Shown here one piece after another: positions 42,127-52,000 of a stretch of 57,376 nt of DNA. The DNA comes from an uncultured Collinsella sp. (GTDB lineage: Bacteria; Actinomycetota; Coriobacteriia; Coriobacteriales; Coriobacteriaceae), in NCBI GenBank assembly GCA_902496945.1, contig CABVDE010000008.1, positions 1 to 57,376 on the forward strand. Direction: 5' to 3'. The position numbers and the translations under genes were made by a program. The stretch's first letter is position 1. Each line of letters begins with the position of its first letter. The notes under the pieces are model-generated. The model had not been told where the DNA came from. It did not search any database and worked only from the letters and a program-made list of their open reading frames with translations.

Positions 42127-43809
42127 CTACTTGCGGCGAAGCAGCGCCGAGATCTCGGGCATCTTAAGGACGACGGCAAGGCCAAAGGTAACAGCAAGCG
42201 AGACGACACCCGCAAGGCAAACATAGCCAAGAGTAATCAGAATCGAGCCGCCAAGTGCCCCGACAAAGTACTCAAGCGCCCACATGACGCCGGCACCCGC
42301 GGCAGCGCCCAGGCCGCCAAGCAAGAGGCCAAAAAAGCCGCCGTGCAGGATAGATTTGACCTGAAGGCCATACAGGCGACGACGCAGCCACCACAGCGAG
42401 CATCCGACCAAAATCATGTAGTCGACGACATACGAGAGTGCGATCGCGGGCATTCCGTAGCCCAGCACCACGCCAAACAGCAGCACCGAGCCGGCCTGAC
42501 CGATGGCGGAATACAGGCAATAGCGGCTATAGGGCTTCATGTCGAGCAGAGCCGAGAAGCTCTTCTGCATCAGCACGACCACGCCGTAGAGTGGCAGGGA
42601 AAGTGCCAGATAGATAAGGAACTCAGAAACCAGCGCCACACCGGATTCATCGAACTTACCGGCGCAATAAATCATGTTGAGCGGACGGGCAAAGACGATC
42701 AGGTACAGCGCAAACGGAATCAGGAAGAAGAGCATCTGGGCGACACCGCGCGAAATGCCCATGCGGACGCTGTCGTAATCCTTCTCCTGCGCATCGTGGG
42801 AGAGCTCGGTATAGAGTGCCGTCGAGAGCGAGGCGGCAATCAGCGCATAGGGCAGCGTGTACCACAGGCGCGCATAGGCAATTACGGAAGGACCCGTCTC
42901 GGGCTGAACCACCAGCGCAGCGGCATTGGTGATGGAGGTCGAGACAAACATGCACACCGTGGCGAGCAGCGTCGGGATACCAAGCGCAATCGTCTGGCGC
43001 AGCGCGGGATCCTTAATGTCGATATGGATATGGGGATGCACGCCATGCTTGCCAAGCGCGGAGATCTGACATGCCATCTGAACAAAGACGCCAAGGGTCG
43101 TACCGGCCGCGATCAAGATGATGCCGGCATGCTCGCCAAGCTGCGCGGACACGGGCGCAAAGCCCATAAAGCTTGCAATGACGATGACGTTGTTAAGGAC
43201 TGGGGCGAACGTCGACCAGAAGTAGTCGCGGTGCGCGTTGAGGACACCCGAGAACACCGAGCCCAAGCCGTAAAACAGAATCTGGATAGCAAAGAAGCGG
43301 AACATGAACGCTGCGGTATCCATGCTACCGCCATCGCCCGAAAGAAACGACTGCGTCCAGATAAAGCCCGGAGCGAACACGGTCCCTAGCAACGAGATAC
43401 CGCCCAGCACCAAAAGCAAGATACCAAGCAGGTTACCCACATACTCGTTGGAAGCCTCGCGACCCTGCTCGCGCCTCACGCCCATATACACCGGCAAAAA
43501 CGCCGTCACGAGCATGCCGCCCATGACGAGCTCGTAGAGCATATTGGGGAGGTTGTTGGCGACCTGATAGGAGGACGAGAGTAGCGACATGCCGATAGCG
43601 GCAGCCATTGCCCACGTGCGGATAAAACCGGTGACGCGGGACACGATGGTCAGGATGGTCATAAGACCGGCGGAACGACCGACCGTGGAGTAGTCCGACG
43701 AGCCCATGTCGTCAGCGTCATCTCGCGACGAAGAATCTTCGGATGAGGGTGTCTGAGATGCCGATTCTTTTGCAAAATGAGCTCCGCGCTTCAATTCTTC
43801 CTGCGGCAT
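42127..43809 (-). CDS. murJ: lipid II flippase MurJ (MviN family)
   Basis: A 560-residue membrane protein with about 14 hydrophobic segments after a polar, Ser/Asp-rich N-terminus of about 45 residues. MurJ features include RSAGLMTILTIVSRVTGFIR, QVANNLPNMLYELVMGGML and FFAIQILFYGLGSVFSGVLN. It flips the peptidoglycan precursor lipid II across the membrane. The ATG at 43807-43809 is preferred; a GTG codon directly precedes it. It lies between the YbaK-type gene and uvrC with no gaps. Confidence 0.9.
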   Translation of the reverse strand: MPQEELKRGAHFAKESASQTPSSEDSSSRDDADDMGSSDYSTVGRSAGLMTILTIVSRVTGFIRTWAMAAAIGMSLLSSSYQVANNLPNMLYELVMGGMLVTAFLPVYMGVRREQGREASNEYVGNLLGILLLVLGGISLLGTVFAPGFIWTQSFLSGDGGSMDTAAFMFRFFAIQILFYGLGSVFSGVLNAHRDYFWSTFAPVLNNVIVIASFMGFAPVSAQLGEHAGIILIAAGTTLGVFVQMACQISALGKHGVHPHIHIDIKDPALRQTIALGIPTLLATVCMFVSTSITNAAALVVQPETGPSVIAYARLWYTLPYALIAASLSTALYTELSHDAQEKDYDSVRMGISRGVAQMLFFLIPFALYLIVFARPLNMIYCAGKFDESGVALVSEFLIYLALSLPLYGVVVLMQKSFSALLDMKPYSRYCLYSAIGQAGSVLLFGVVLGYGMPAIALSYVVDYMILVGCSLWWLRRRLYGLQVKSILHGGFFGLLLGGLGAAAGAGVMWALEYFVGALGGSILITLGYVCLAGVVSLAVTFGLAVVLKMPEISALLRRK

Positions 43810-43812
43810 CAC

Positions 43813-44313
43813 TCAGTCCTCTCTCGTAATCGCGGCAACCGTCGCCCCGCAAAATGCAATTAAATCATCGGGCGCAAGTTCAAGCTGATAACCGCGTTTG
43901 CCTCCCGAAATAAAAATGGTATCCCAAAGGACACATGTCTCATCAATGAGCGTCCGGTAGCGTTTTTTCATGCCGACCGGGCTGCAGCCACCGCGAACAT
44001 AGCCAGTCGCCGAAAGCAAATCCTTCACATGCATCATGGCCAGGGACTTCTCCCCCGCGGCACGTGCGGCGGACTTTAGATCGAGCTCATCGGCAACGGG
44101 GATGCAGCACACGACATGGTCGTTGGACGGCGTCACACAGACCAAGGTCTTAAATCCTTGGCCAGGCTCCTCGCCAAGCTGTTCCGAAATCGCGACCCCC
44201 AGGCCCACCGACTCATCACCATCGTCTTCATACGTATGGAGAACATAGGAAATGCCGGCGCCTTCCAGCTCGCGCATCGCATTGGTTTTTGGCGTCTTCA
44301 CAGCCTTTGCCAC
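43813..44313 (-). CDS. ybaK: YbaK/EbsC-type aminoacyl-tRNA deacylase
   Basis: A 166-residue protein of the YbaK/ProRS-editing (EbsC) family, which hydrolyses Cys-tRNA(Pro) formed by mistake. Recognisable parts are KTNAMRELEGAGISYVLHTY, GFKTLVCVTPSNDHVVCCIP, GYVRGGCSPVGMKKRYRTLID and FISGGKRGYQLELAPDDLI. GTG at 44311-44313 is chosen as start because GAAAGGAT lies 6 bases upstream; the frame extends 7 codons further. It precedes murJ by 3 bases. Confidence 0.9.
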   Translation of the reverse strand: MAKAVKTPKTNAMRELEGAGISYVLHTYEDDGDESVGLGVAISEQLGEEPGQGFKTLVCVTPSNDHVVCCIPVADELDLKSAARAAGEKSLAMMHVKDLLSATGYVRGGCSPVGMKKRYRTLIDETCVLWDTIFISGGKRGYQLELAPDDLIAFCGATVAAITRED

Positions 44314-44445
44314 GCCGTATCCTTTCCCTCGCATTCAGACATAACGATTAAGTATATGTCCAATCCGGCCGCATACGTCACTTCGACACAGCAAGCGCCA
44401 CCGAATCACAAGGAGTCGATGGCGCCCATAAACTGAATCGCCTAT

Positions 44446-47325
44446 TTATTGAGCATCAAGTTGAGCCTGACGCTCCCGGTCGCGCTTGAGCAACGGCGCC
44501 AAAAACTTGCCCGTGTAGCTCTGCGGACAGTCCGCAACCTGCTCCGGTGTGCCCGAAACAACCACGGTTCCGCCACCATTGCCGCCCTCGGGACCCATAT
44601 CGATCAAGCGGTCGGCAACCTTGATGACATCGAGGTTGTGCTCAATCACCAACACTGTGTTGCCTGCATCGACCAAGCGTTGCAGTACATCGAGCAGCTG
44701 GCGGACGTCCTCAAAATGGAGACCGGTCGTCGGTTCGTCCAAAATGTAGAACGTCTTGCCCGTCTGACGACGATGAAGCTCCTTGGCGAGCTTCACACGC
44801 TGCGCCTCGCCACCCGAGAGCGTCGTGGCGGGCTGGCCCAAGCTCACGTAGCCCAGACCCACGTCATACAGCGTCTGGAGTTTGCGCTTAATCTGCGGGA
44901 TATTTCCAAAGAAGGCCAGCGCCTCGGTGACGCTCATGTCGAGCACGTCCGAGATGGTCTTGCCACGGTAGGTGACCTCGAGTGTCTCGCGGTTGTAGCG
45001 CTTGCCGCCGCAGACTTCGCAGGGAACGTAGATATCGGGAAGGAAGTGCATCTCGATCTTGATTTGTCCGTCGCCCTTGCACGCCTCACAGCGCCCGCCG
45101 CTCACGTTAAAGGAAAAACGTCCCGGCGAGTAGCCACGTGCCTTCGACTCCGGCGTGCTCGCAAATAGCGCGCGCAGGTCATCCCACAGGCCAATGTACG
45201 TAGCGGGATTGGAACGCGGCGTGCGACCGATCGGCGATTGGTCAATGTCGATCACCTTATCGATGCACTCGATACCCTCGAGCTTTTTGTACGGGCCCAC
45301 AGGACGCGTCGAGCGATGAATGGCATTCGTAAGGGCAGGCGCGATGGTGTCGGTAACCAGGGAGCTCTTGCCCGATCCCGACACGCCGGTAACGACCGTG
45401 AGCGTGCCGAACTCAATCTTGGCGGTAACGTTTTTGAGGTTGTTGGCTCGAGCGCCCGTTATTTTAAGGCAGCCGCGACCGGGCTTGCGCCGTTCATCAG
45501 GCACCCGAATCATCCGTTTTCCGGTCAGATAAGCGCCCGTCATCGACTCAGGATACGCCATGATATCGGCAGGCGTTCCCGCGGCGACTACGTGTCCGCC
45601 GTTGACGCCCGCGCCGGGTCCCATGTCGATCACGTAGTCGGCGGCACGGATTGTATCCTCGTCGTGCTCGACGACGATAACGGTATTGCCGATATCGCGC
45701 AGGCGCTCGAGCGTCTTGATTAGACGCTCGTTGTCACGCTGGTGGAGACCGATCGAGGGTTCGTCCAGAATGTAGAGCACGCCCATGAGACCCGCGCCGA
45801 TCTGTGTGGCGAGGCGAATACGCTGTGCCTCGCCACCAGAGAGCGTCGCCGAGGCGCGATCAAGTGTCAGATAGTCGAGTCCGACATCGACCAGAAAGCG
45901 CAAGCGCTCCAAGATTTCCTTGACGATACGGCCGCCGATAAACTGTTGGCGCTCAGTGAGTTCCAAGCCCTCAAACAACTCGAGCGACTCACGACACGAG
46001 AGGCAGCAGACCTCGTAAATGGATTTGCCGCCCACGGTGACGGCGAGCATCTCGGGGCGCAAACGAGCGCCATGGCAACTCGAGCACGGTTCCTCGCGAA
46101 TGTACTTCTCAAGGCGCGCCTTGGTGTTCTCGTTCGTCGTCTCGGTATAGCGTTCGTACAGGATGTTGCGCACGCCCGAAAACTTGGTATCCCACTGGCT
46201 GCGGCGTCCGTCGAGCTTTTGGTAGTCGACCGAGATCTTCGTGTCGCCCATGCCGTCCAAGAATGCACGGCGTACGCGAGGGGGCAAGTCCTCCCACGGC
46301 GTATCGGCGCTCATCTTAAAGTGTTTGCAGACCGCAGCAAAAATCTGCGGATAGTAGTTCGAATTGCCAAACAGGCTACCAAAGACTCCGTCGGCAATGG
46401 ACTTCGAGGGGTCCTCGATCAGCGCCTCGGCATCAACGGTTTTCTTAAAGCCCAGGCCGTCGCACTCAGGGCATGCGCCATAGGGAGCGTTGAACGAAAA
46501 ATCGCGCGGCTGAAGATCGTCAATGGAGTGTCCATGCTCCGGGCACGCCAAGGCCAACGAATACTCCAGCAGCTCGCCCTCAGTCCCCTCGGGAGCATCA
46601 CGATCGGGCAGCATGTACACGTTTACATTGCCGTGAGCCAACGCGGTCGCCTGCTCAACAGACTCGGCGATACGGCCCAGGGAGTTCTCGCGGATCACGA
46701 TGCGATCGACCACGACCTCGATATCGTGCTTGAACTTCTTGTCCAGATCGATCGGATCGTCGAGCGAGCGCACTTCACCGTCGACACGCACGCGGCTAAA
46801 GCCCTCGGCGCGAAGGTCCGCAAACAGCTTGGTGTACTCGCCTTTTCGCCCGCGCACCACTGGTGCCAGCACAAACGCGCGACGGCCCTCCCCCGCCGCC
46901 AGAACCTTGTCGGCAACCTGGTCGGTCGTCTGGCGCTCAATGACGCGGCCACATTCGGGACAGTGCGGGGTGCCCACGCGAGCGAACAGCAGGCGCAGAT
47001 AGTCATAAATCTCGGTTACGGTGCCAACCGTCGAGCGCGGGTTCTTGGATGTCGTCTTTTGATCAATTGAGACAGCCGGCGAAAGGCCGTCGATTGAATC
47101 CAAGTCGGGTTTATCCATCTGGCCCAAGAACTGGCGCGCATAGCTCGAAAGGCTCTCGACGTATCGACGCTGGCCCTCGGCATAGATAGTGTCGAATGCC
47201 AGCGAACTCTTGCCCGAGCCAGAAAGACCGGTAATGACCACGAGTTGGTCACGCGGAATGGAAACATCGATATCACGGAGGTTGTGCTCACGAGCGCCGC
47301 GAATAACGATAGAAGAATCAGACAT
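44446..47325 (-). CDS. uvrA: excinuclease ABC subunit A
   Basis: A 959-residue damage-recognition ATPase of nucleotide excision repair. It has two ABC modules: Walker A GLSGSGKSSLAFDT near the N-terminus and GVSGSGKSSLVTDT near residue 650, and signatures LSGGEAQRIRLATQ and LSGGEAQRVKLAKE. Zinc sites are seen at CPECDG and at CEACKGDGQIK...CEVCGGKRYN. AAGGAG lies 5 bases before the ATG. It is transcribed alone. uvrC lies 2.3 kb and uvrB about 9 kb away. Confidence 0.98.
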   Translation of the reverse strand: MSDSSIVIRGAREHNLRDIDVSIPRDQLVVITGLSGSGKSSLAFDTIYAEGQRRYVESLSSYARQFLGQMDKPDLDSIDGLSPAVSIDQKTTSKNPRSTVGTVTEIYDYLRLLFARVGTPHCPECGRVIERQTTDQVADKVLAAGEGRRAFVLAPVVRGRKGEYTKLFADLRAEGFSRVRVDGEVRSLDDPIDLDKKFKHDIEVVVDRIVIRENSLGRIAESVEQATALAHGNVNVYMLPDRDAPEGTEGELLEYSLALACPEHGHSIDDLQPRDFSFNAPYGACPECDGLGFKKTVDAEALIEDPSKSIADGVFGSLFGNSNYYPQIFAAVCKHFKMSADTPWEDLPPRVRRAFLDGMGDTKISVDYQKLDGRRSQWDTKFSGVRNILYERYTETTNENTKARLEKYIREEPCSSCHGARLRPEMLAVTVGGKSIYEVCCLSCRESLELFEGLELTERQQFIGGRIVKEILERLRFLVDVGLDYLTLDRASATLSGGEAQRIRLATQIGAGLMGVLYILDEPSIGLHQRDNERLIKTLERLRDIGNTVIVVEHDEDTIRAADYVIDMGPGAGVNGGHVVAAGTPADIMAYPESMTGAYLTGKRMIRVPDERRKPGRGCLKITGARANNLKNVTAKIEFGTLTVVTGVSGSGKSSLVTDTIAPALTNAIHRSTRPVGPYKKLEGIECIDKVIDIDQSPIGRTPRSNPATYIGLWDDLRALFASTPESKARGYSPGRFSFNVSGGRCEACKGDGQIKIEMHFLPDIYVPCEVCGGKRYNRETLEVTYRGKTISDVLDMSVTEALAFFGNIPQIKRKLQTLYDVGLGYVSLGQPATTLSGGEAQRVKLAKELHRRQTGKTFYILDEPTTGLHFEDVRQLLDVLQRLVDAGNTVLVIEHNLDVIKVADRLIDMGPEGGNGGGTVVVSGTPEQVADCPQSYTGKFLAPLLKRDRERQAQLDAQ

Positions 47326-47468
47326 GGAAGCTCCTTGCCTCCTATAACTTCAAAATCACACTTCGATGAGTTTAGCGCACTCGACGCGCACAGATGTTCG
47401 TAATACAAGATTCGCAGACCTTTAGCTTTGCGTATCGGGCGCTTTGTTTCTCGAAATGCCGTGGAAAG

Positions 47469-47506
47469 GTTACAGTAATCTAATACTGAACTTAATTTGC
47501 TGTAAC
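47469..47506. promoter_or_regulatory. inverted repeat upstream of the LTA-synthase-like gene
   Basis: GTTACAG (47469-47475) and CTGTAAC (47500-47506), arms perfect, 12 bases before the GTG start. Possible operator or mRNA hairpin; no partner regulator is identified. Confidence 0.35.
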
Positions 47507-47518
47507 AGAGGAACGTCC

Positions 47519-49672
47519 GTGACCGAAGATATCCCCCTTGAAATCACTTCGAGCGACATGGCCAATCTGCCCATATTCATCGCCGTCCTTATCGTAGCCG
47601 CCGTCATCGTGCGCGTGTATTTTTCAATCAAACGCAACGAAAAGCCACCCATTGCCCGCGTCTTTTGGTGCGCGACTCTCCTCATCCCGCTCGGCGTGGT
47701 AGCTGCATGGATTACGAATCAATTGCTCGTAAATGAGGACAGTTCCCTATGGGTCCTTTCTTATTCGGCGCTCGGTGCTGCCGTCGTCATACTTCTTGTC
47801 GAGCCCTTGGTTTCGGGGCTAATCGACCAAACCGATCTTGCGACGGGAACAGTTGCCTGCATTTGCCGTGACATCCTTGTCATCGCCGCTGTTTCGGCGC
47901 TCTCGTTCGTTTCACTCGAAATTGCCTGCAACGAAACGTTCTATCGCATTCCCGCCAACTCATTCGGGTTTTCCGTCGGGCTGCTCGCGACGGTTCTGCT
48001 CTCCCTTTATTTGCTGGGACAGCGTCATGGAGGCGTCATGGCCCTCGTGCCCGTCGTCTGTTGCATCCTTGGCATTGCCGAGCACTTCGTCATAACGTTT
48101 AAAGGCGAAGCCATCCTGCCAAGCGATATCTTGGCCCTTGGCACCGCAATGGAAGTGAGCGAGGGATACGAGTTTACCTTTACCGCCGGAATCGTAACCT
48201 CTCTCGCCCTGCTGGAGATTTCCCTAGGGCTTCTTTCGCTTATCCGACCGCGAAAGCTCCGTACGCCCACCCATGTCTTCCCCGCAATCGCCGCTAACCT
48301 CTGCGCTTTTCTGCTCGTGGCCGCTGCGGGGCTCTCGGGCTTTTCCAGCATCGACTTGGAGCAGGCGCTGGATTTTGGATTTGACCGTTGGCAGCCCATC
48401 ACCACGTATGCGTCTCAAGGCTTTATCACTTCGTTCACCGAAATGGTCAACGAGTTGCCCATTGAGAAGCCTGAAGGCTATACGCCCGATGATGCGCAAG
48501 GCATCGAGCAGGAGCTCACCGCTGCCTACGACAGCACGTATGGCTCGAGCGAGCAGCGTGCCGCGGCCGTTGCCCAGTTCAATGAAATCAAGCCGGCGAT
48601 TGTTGCCGTCATGAACGAGAGTTTTAGCGACCTTTCGTGCTTTGAGCAGCTCCAGGCGGCCGGGTACACCGGCCCCGCATTCTATAACTCGCTTCCCGAC
48701 ACACTTGTTCGCGGCACCATGCTCGCCTCAGTCGCCGGTGGCGGAACGGCAAACTCCGAATTCGAATTTTTGACCGGAGCGACAACGGCATTTGTCGGAT
48801 TAGGCAAAATCCCCTATCAGTTGTATCAGATGAATAGCGTCAGCAGCCTGGCAAAGGACCTTAAAGAGCTTGGATACACCGCCACCGCCATGCACCCCCA
48901 AAACCCCGTCAACTACCATCGAGATAAAATCTATCAGCAGCTGGGCTTTGGAGACTTTCTCTCGATCGACGATTTCGAAGGTGCGCCCTATTACCATGCC
49001 GGCGTATGCGACTACGCCACCTACGACAAGATACTCGACCTGCTCAGAACCGACGAAGCCCCGCAGTTCATCTTTGACGTCACGATGCAAAACCACGGCG
49101 GCTACGACTATGGCACCGTTCCCGCCGAAGAGTTGACAAACTATTGGGTCGAGGGAGCCAGCGAGGGCGCCAATAGCGCGCTCAACACCTATCTCACCTG
49201 CATCAACGCATCCGACCGGGACCTCGAGTACTTTATCAACGAGCTCCGCAATATCGGCAGACCGGTTGTTCTTGTCTTTTTTGGCGACCATCAGCCCAGC
49301 GCTGCAACGGCTCTCAACGACGAGCTGTACCCTCAGGAAGATACGGCAAGCCACGCTTTCCGTATTTATCAGTCGACGTATTTCGTCTGGGCTAACTATG
49401 AAATCGCCGGCAATACCGAGCTCAACGTCTACGATACTGTCGGGGCAAACGAGATTGCAGCCATAACCCTTAATACGATTGGCGCCCCGCTCACCGACTA
49501 TCAAAAGGCCCTGCTTGCAACAAGGTCAGATGTGCCCGCCATTAATGTCGCCGGCTATCTCGGTGCCGACGGGCTGCGCTACGACTTGGAATCTGAAGAC
49601 AGCCCCTACGTCTCGACAATCGACAAGCTGCAGTGCATACAATACCTCGAGTTCACCAGCAAAGTTCAGTAA
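47519..49672 (+). CDS. LTA-synthase-like phosphoglycerol transferase
   Basis: A 717-residue polytopic membrane enzyme. About seven hydrophobic segments fill the first 300 residues, followed by a large extracytoplasmic sulfatase-fold domain of the LtaS/MdoB type. Metal and active-site motifs are VAVMNESFSD, the catalytic threonine in VAGGGTANSEFEF, QNHGGYDYGT and VFFGDHQPSAA. Such enzymes add phosphoglycerol or related groups to glycolipids or cell-wall polymers outside the cell. GTG at 47519 is the chosen start, with an AGAGG upstream; the ATG at 47558 is possible. It stands alone, divergent from uvrA. Confidence 0.85.
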   Translation: MTEDIPLEITSSDMANLPIFIAVLIVAAVIVRVYFSIKRNEKPPIARVFWCATLLIPLGVVAAWITNQLLVNEDSSLWVLSYSALGAAVVILLVEPLVSGLIDQTDLATGTVACICRDILVIAAVSALSFVSLEIACNETFYRIPANSFGFSVGLLATVLLSLYLLGQRHGGVMALVPVVCCILGIAEHFVITFKGEAILPSDILALGTAMEVSEGYEFTFTAGIVTSLALLEISLGLLSLIRPRKLRTPTHVFPAIAANLCAFLLVAAAGLSGFSSIDLEQALDFGFDRWQPITTYASQGFITSFTEMVNELPIEKPEGYTPDDAQGIEQELTAAYDSTYGSSEQRAAAVAQFNEIKPAIVAVMNESFSDLSCFEQLQAAGYTGPAFYNSLPDTLVRGTMLASVAGGGTANSEFEFLTGATTAFVGLGKIPYQLYQMNSVSSLAKDLKELGYTATAMHPQNPVNYHRDKIYQQLGFGDFLSIDDFEGAPYYHAGVCDYATYDKILDLLRTDEAPQFIFDVTMQNHGGYDYGTVPAEELTNYWVEGASEGANSALNTYLTCINASDRDLEYFINELRNIGRPVVLVFFGDHQPSAATALNDELYPQEDTASHAFRIYQSTYFVWANYEIAGNTELNVYDTVGANEIAAITLNTIGAPLTDYQKALLATRSDVPAINVAGYLGADGLRYDLESEDSPYVSTIDKLQCIQYLEFTSKVQ

Positions 49673-49732
49673 GCCCGCCCATTCGCTTGCGACCATCGTA
49701 TTGCAAGCACGCTCGGCCCAAACGCATCGCAA

Positions 49733-49762
49733 ATGACTCCCGCTCGCAAACGAGGGTACAAT
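49733..49762 (+). promoter_or_regulatory. promoter of mrp
   Basis: -35 ATGACT (49733-49738), 18-base spacer, -10 TACAAT (49757-49762), 55 bases before the mrp start codon. Confidence 0.55.
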
Positions 49763-49817
49763 GACGCTCGTGTCACATCGCGGGGTTCCGGTCCCAACAT
49801 ATACAAAGGAGTCAAAC

Positions 49818-50648
49818 ATGGGTTGCGAGCACGCACAGGCCGCCGGCGGACAAACGTCGCCGTCGCAATTTGAGGAGAACACGCTGTCCGAGGTCAAGCG
49901 CGTCATCGCCGTGCTTTCCGGCAAGGGCGGCGTCGGCAAGTCATTCGTCACCGGCGCCATCGCCACCGAACTTGCCCGTCACGGCCATAAGGTCGGCGTC
50001 CTCGATGCCGACATCACCGGCCCCTCCATCCCCAGGATGTTCGGCATGAGCGGACGTCATGTCCATGCCCTCGGCAACCTTATGCTGCCCGAAATCTCCG
50101 AGCACGGCGTCAAGGTCATGAGCTCCAACCTGCTGCTCCAAAACGAGACTGACCCCGTTCTTTGGCGCGGTCCGGTTATCGCGGGTGCCATCAGGCAGTT
50201 CTGGAGTGAGACCTCGTGGGGCCCCATCGACTACCTGCTGGTCGACATGCCTCCGGGAACGGGCGACGTCGCCCTCACCGTCTTCCAGTCGCTGCCCGTC
50301 GACGGCATCGTCATCGTCACGAGCCCGCAGGATCTGGTCTCGATGATCGTCGCCAAGGCGGTCAACATGGCCGAGAAGATGAACGTCCCCATTCTGGGCA
50401 TTGTCGAGAACATGAGCTATATTGAGTGCCCCGACTGCGGCAAGAAGATCGAGGTCTTTGGCAAGAGCAAGCTCCCCGAGGTCGCAGAGCGCTATAACCT
50501 CGACATCTTGGGCAAGCTTCCCATTAACCCGGCACTCGCCGAGGCCTGCGATAAGGGCGAGGTCGAGACCGCACTGCCCGATGGCATGTTGCCCAAGGCA
50601 GTCTCTGCCGTCGAGGCTATTACCCTGCACGAGACCGACGAGGCCTAA
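49818..50648 (+). CDS. mrp: Mrp/NBP35 family Fe-S carrier ATPase
   Basis: A 276-residue P-loop ATPase with the deviant Walker A VLSGKGGVGKS, the LDADITGPSIPRMFG switch region and LLVDMPPGTGD. A C-terminal CPDCG pair (IECPDCGKK) is the shared Fe-S ligand of the dimer. Mrp proteins deliver Fe-S clusters to target enzymes. The start is the ATG at 49818, behind AAAGGAG; upstream in-frame codons cover the promoter. The GTG of the next gene follows its stop directly, so the two are an operon. Confidence 0.9.
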   Translation: MGCEHAQAAGGQTSPSQFEENTLSEVKRVIAVLSGKGGVGKSFVTGAIATELARHGHKVGVLDADITGPSIPRMFGMSGRHVHALGNLMLPEISEHGVKVMSSNLLLQNETDPVLWRGPVIAGAIRQFWSETSWGPIDYLLVDMPPGTGDVALTVFQSLPVDGIVIVTSPQDLVSMIVAKAVNMAEKMNVPILGIVENMSYIECPDCGKKIEVFGKSKLPEVAERYNLDILGKLPINPALAEACDKGEVETALPDGMLPKAVSAVEAITLHETDEA

Positions 50649-51920
50649 GTGAACACGAGCGCCTTCTATGACGTCCTGGTAATCGGCGGCGGGGCTTCAG
50701 GCCTCGCCGCCGCCATTACGGCCGCACGCGCTGGCAAAAGCGTCTGCATCGTTGAGCGCGATGTCGCCTGCGGCCTTAAGCTCCTTGCGACCGGCAACGG
50801 CCGCTGCAACCTCTCCAACGAATCGATTGATCCACAGCGGTATAACCACCCCGCATTCGTCGAATCCGTTATGGGCCCCCAGCCCGAACAAGAGCTTATG
50901 GGGTTCTTCTCCTCGCTGGGCATCATGACAACCTCCGAGGAAGGCCGGCTGTACCCGCGCTCCCTTCGCGCCGAATCGGTGCGCGACGCGCTTCTCAACG
51001 TTTGCGACCGCCTAGGTATCACCTTAATCTGCGGAGCCAACGTTGCCTCGGCGCACAAAGCTTCCGAAGGCTGGGCACTCCAAATAGACCGTCCAGCGCG
51101 GGCGCTCAAGGCAAAAAAGTACGATGACCGAAAATCGGAGCTCCGCTCGCTTCGGAAAGCGCTCGCCGATGTCCCTCGCAAGAACGAGGCCCTGCAGGCA
51201 CATGCCGTAATTATCGCTACGGGCGGCAACCCCACCGGTATCGCCGATACGTTTCGCCTCTCCCTCACTTCGCTGCGTCCCATCCTCTGCCCCGTATCGG
51301 CAACGGTCGTTGGCGATCGGGCGGCACTCAAGACGTTGGATGGCCTGCGCGTCCGTGCCCGCTTGACGCTCACCCGCAATCATGAGGAGCTCTGGCACGA
51401 AGACGGCGAGGTGCTGTTCCGGACTTTCGGCATCTCGGGCGTCGCTGTCTTCAACCTCTCCCGCCGTATCCAGCACGGCGATACGATCCTCCTTGATTTC
51501 TTCCCCGACCTCTCCAAAGACGAGTTGCTCAATATACTCAACCGACGCGTTGAGCTGCTCGGCGGCTTTTCGCCCCGCGATTCCCGTTGGCTCGACGGCA
51601 TGATCGCCCCGCAACTCTCCCGCGTCGTCTGCACAGCGTTTGAGCAGTGCCATCCGAGCTCCAACGATGCCATCCATCTGGTCTCGATCCTCAAGCACTT
51701 CAAGTTGCTCGTCGAGGGAACGGCCGAGGAACGTTCGGCGCAGGTCACCAGCGGCGGTGTACCCATCGAGAACGTTTCGGCACCCAGCCTTTGCGTGAAC
51801 AATGTGACCGGCGCCCCACTCTGCATCTGCGGCGAAGCACTCGATATCGACGCCGACTGCGGCGGCTTCAACCTTGCGTGGGCCTGGATCTCGGGCATTC
51901 GTGCTGCAAGCAGCCTGTAG
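50649..51920 (+). CDS. HI0933/YhiN-family flavoprotein
   Basis: A 423-residue FAD-binding protein of the HI0933-like (BaiN/YhiN) family. The dinucleotide motif is DVLVIGGGASGLAAAITAARAG, abutted by CGLKLLATGNGRCNLSNE, which is diagnostic. Further in are IIATGG and the C-terminal LCICGEALDIDADCGGFNLAWAWISG for FAD contact. BaiN of Clostridium scindens was reported to act on bile-acid intermediates, but most members have no known substrate. GTG is the start, directly after the mrp stop. Confidence 0.85.
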   Translation: MNTSAFYDVLVIGGGASGLAAAITAARAGKSVCIVERDVACGLKLLATGNGRCNLSNESIDPQRYNHPAFVESVMGPQPEQELMGFFSSLGIMTTSEEGRLYPRSLRAESVRDALLNVCDRLGITLICGANVASAHKASEGWALQIDRPARALKAKKYDDRKSELRSLRKALADVPRKNEALQAHAVIIATGGNPTGIADTFRLSLTSLRPILCPVSATVVGDRAALKTLDGLRVRARLTLTRNHEELWHEDGEVLFRTFGISGVAVFNLSRRIQHGDTILLDFFPDLSKDELLNILNRRVELLGGFSPRDSRWLDGMIAPQLSRVVCTAFEQCHPSSNDAIHLVSILKHFKLLVEGTAEERSAQVTSGGVPIENVSAPSLCVNNVTGAPLCICGEALDIDADCGGFNLAWAWISGIRAASSL

Positions 51921-52000
51921 CCGCGCAGTCTATAATCAAAAACGCATTCGGGCCGTCTGGGACACCGGGCGGCCTCTTTCTTGCCTCTAAGGAGACCTCG

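Noticed and set aside
44395..44429. GCGCCA...TGGCGC stem as terminator of uvrA
   Set aside because: The stem is interrupted and no T-tail follows.
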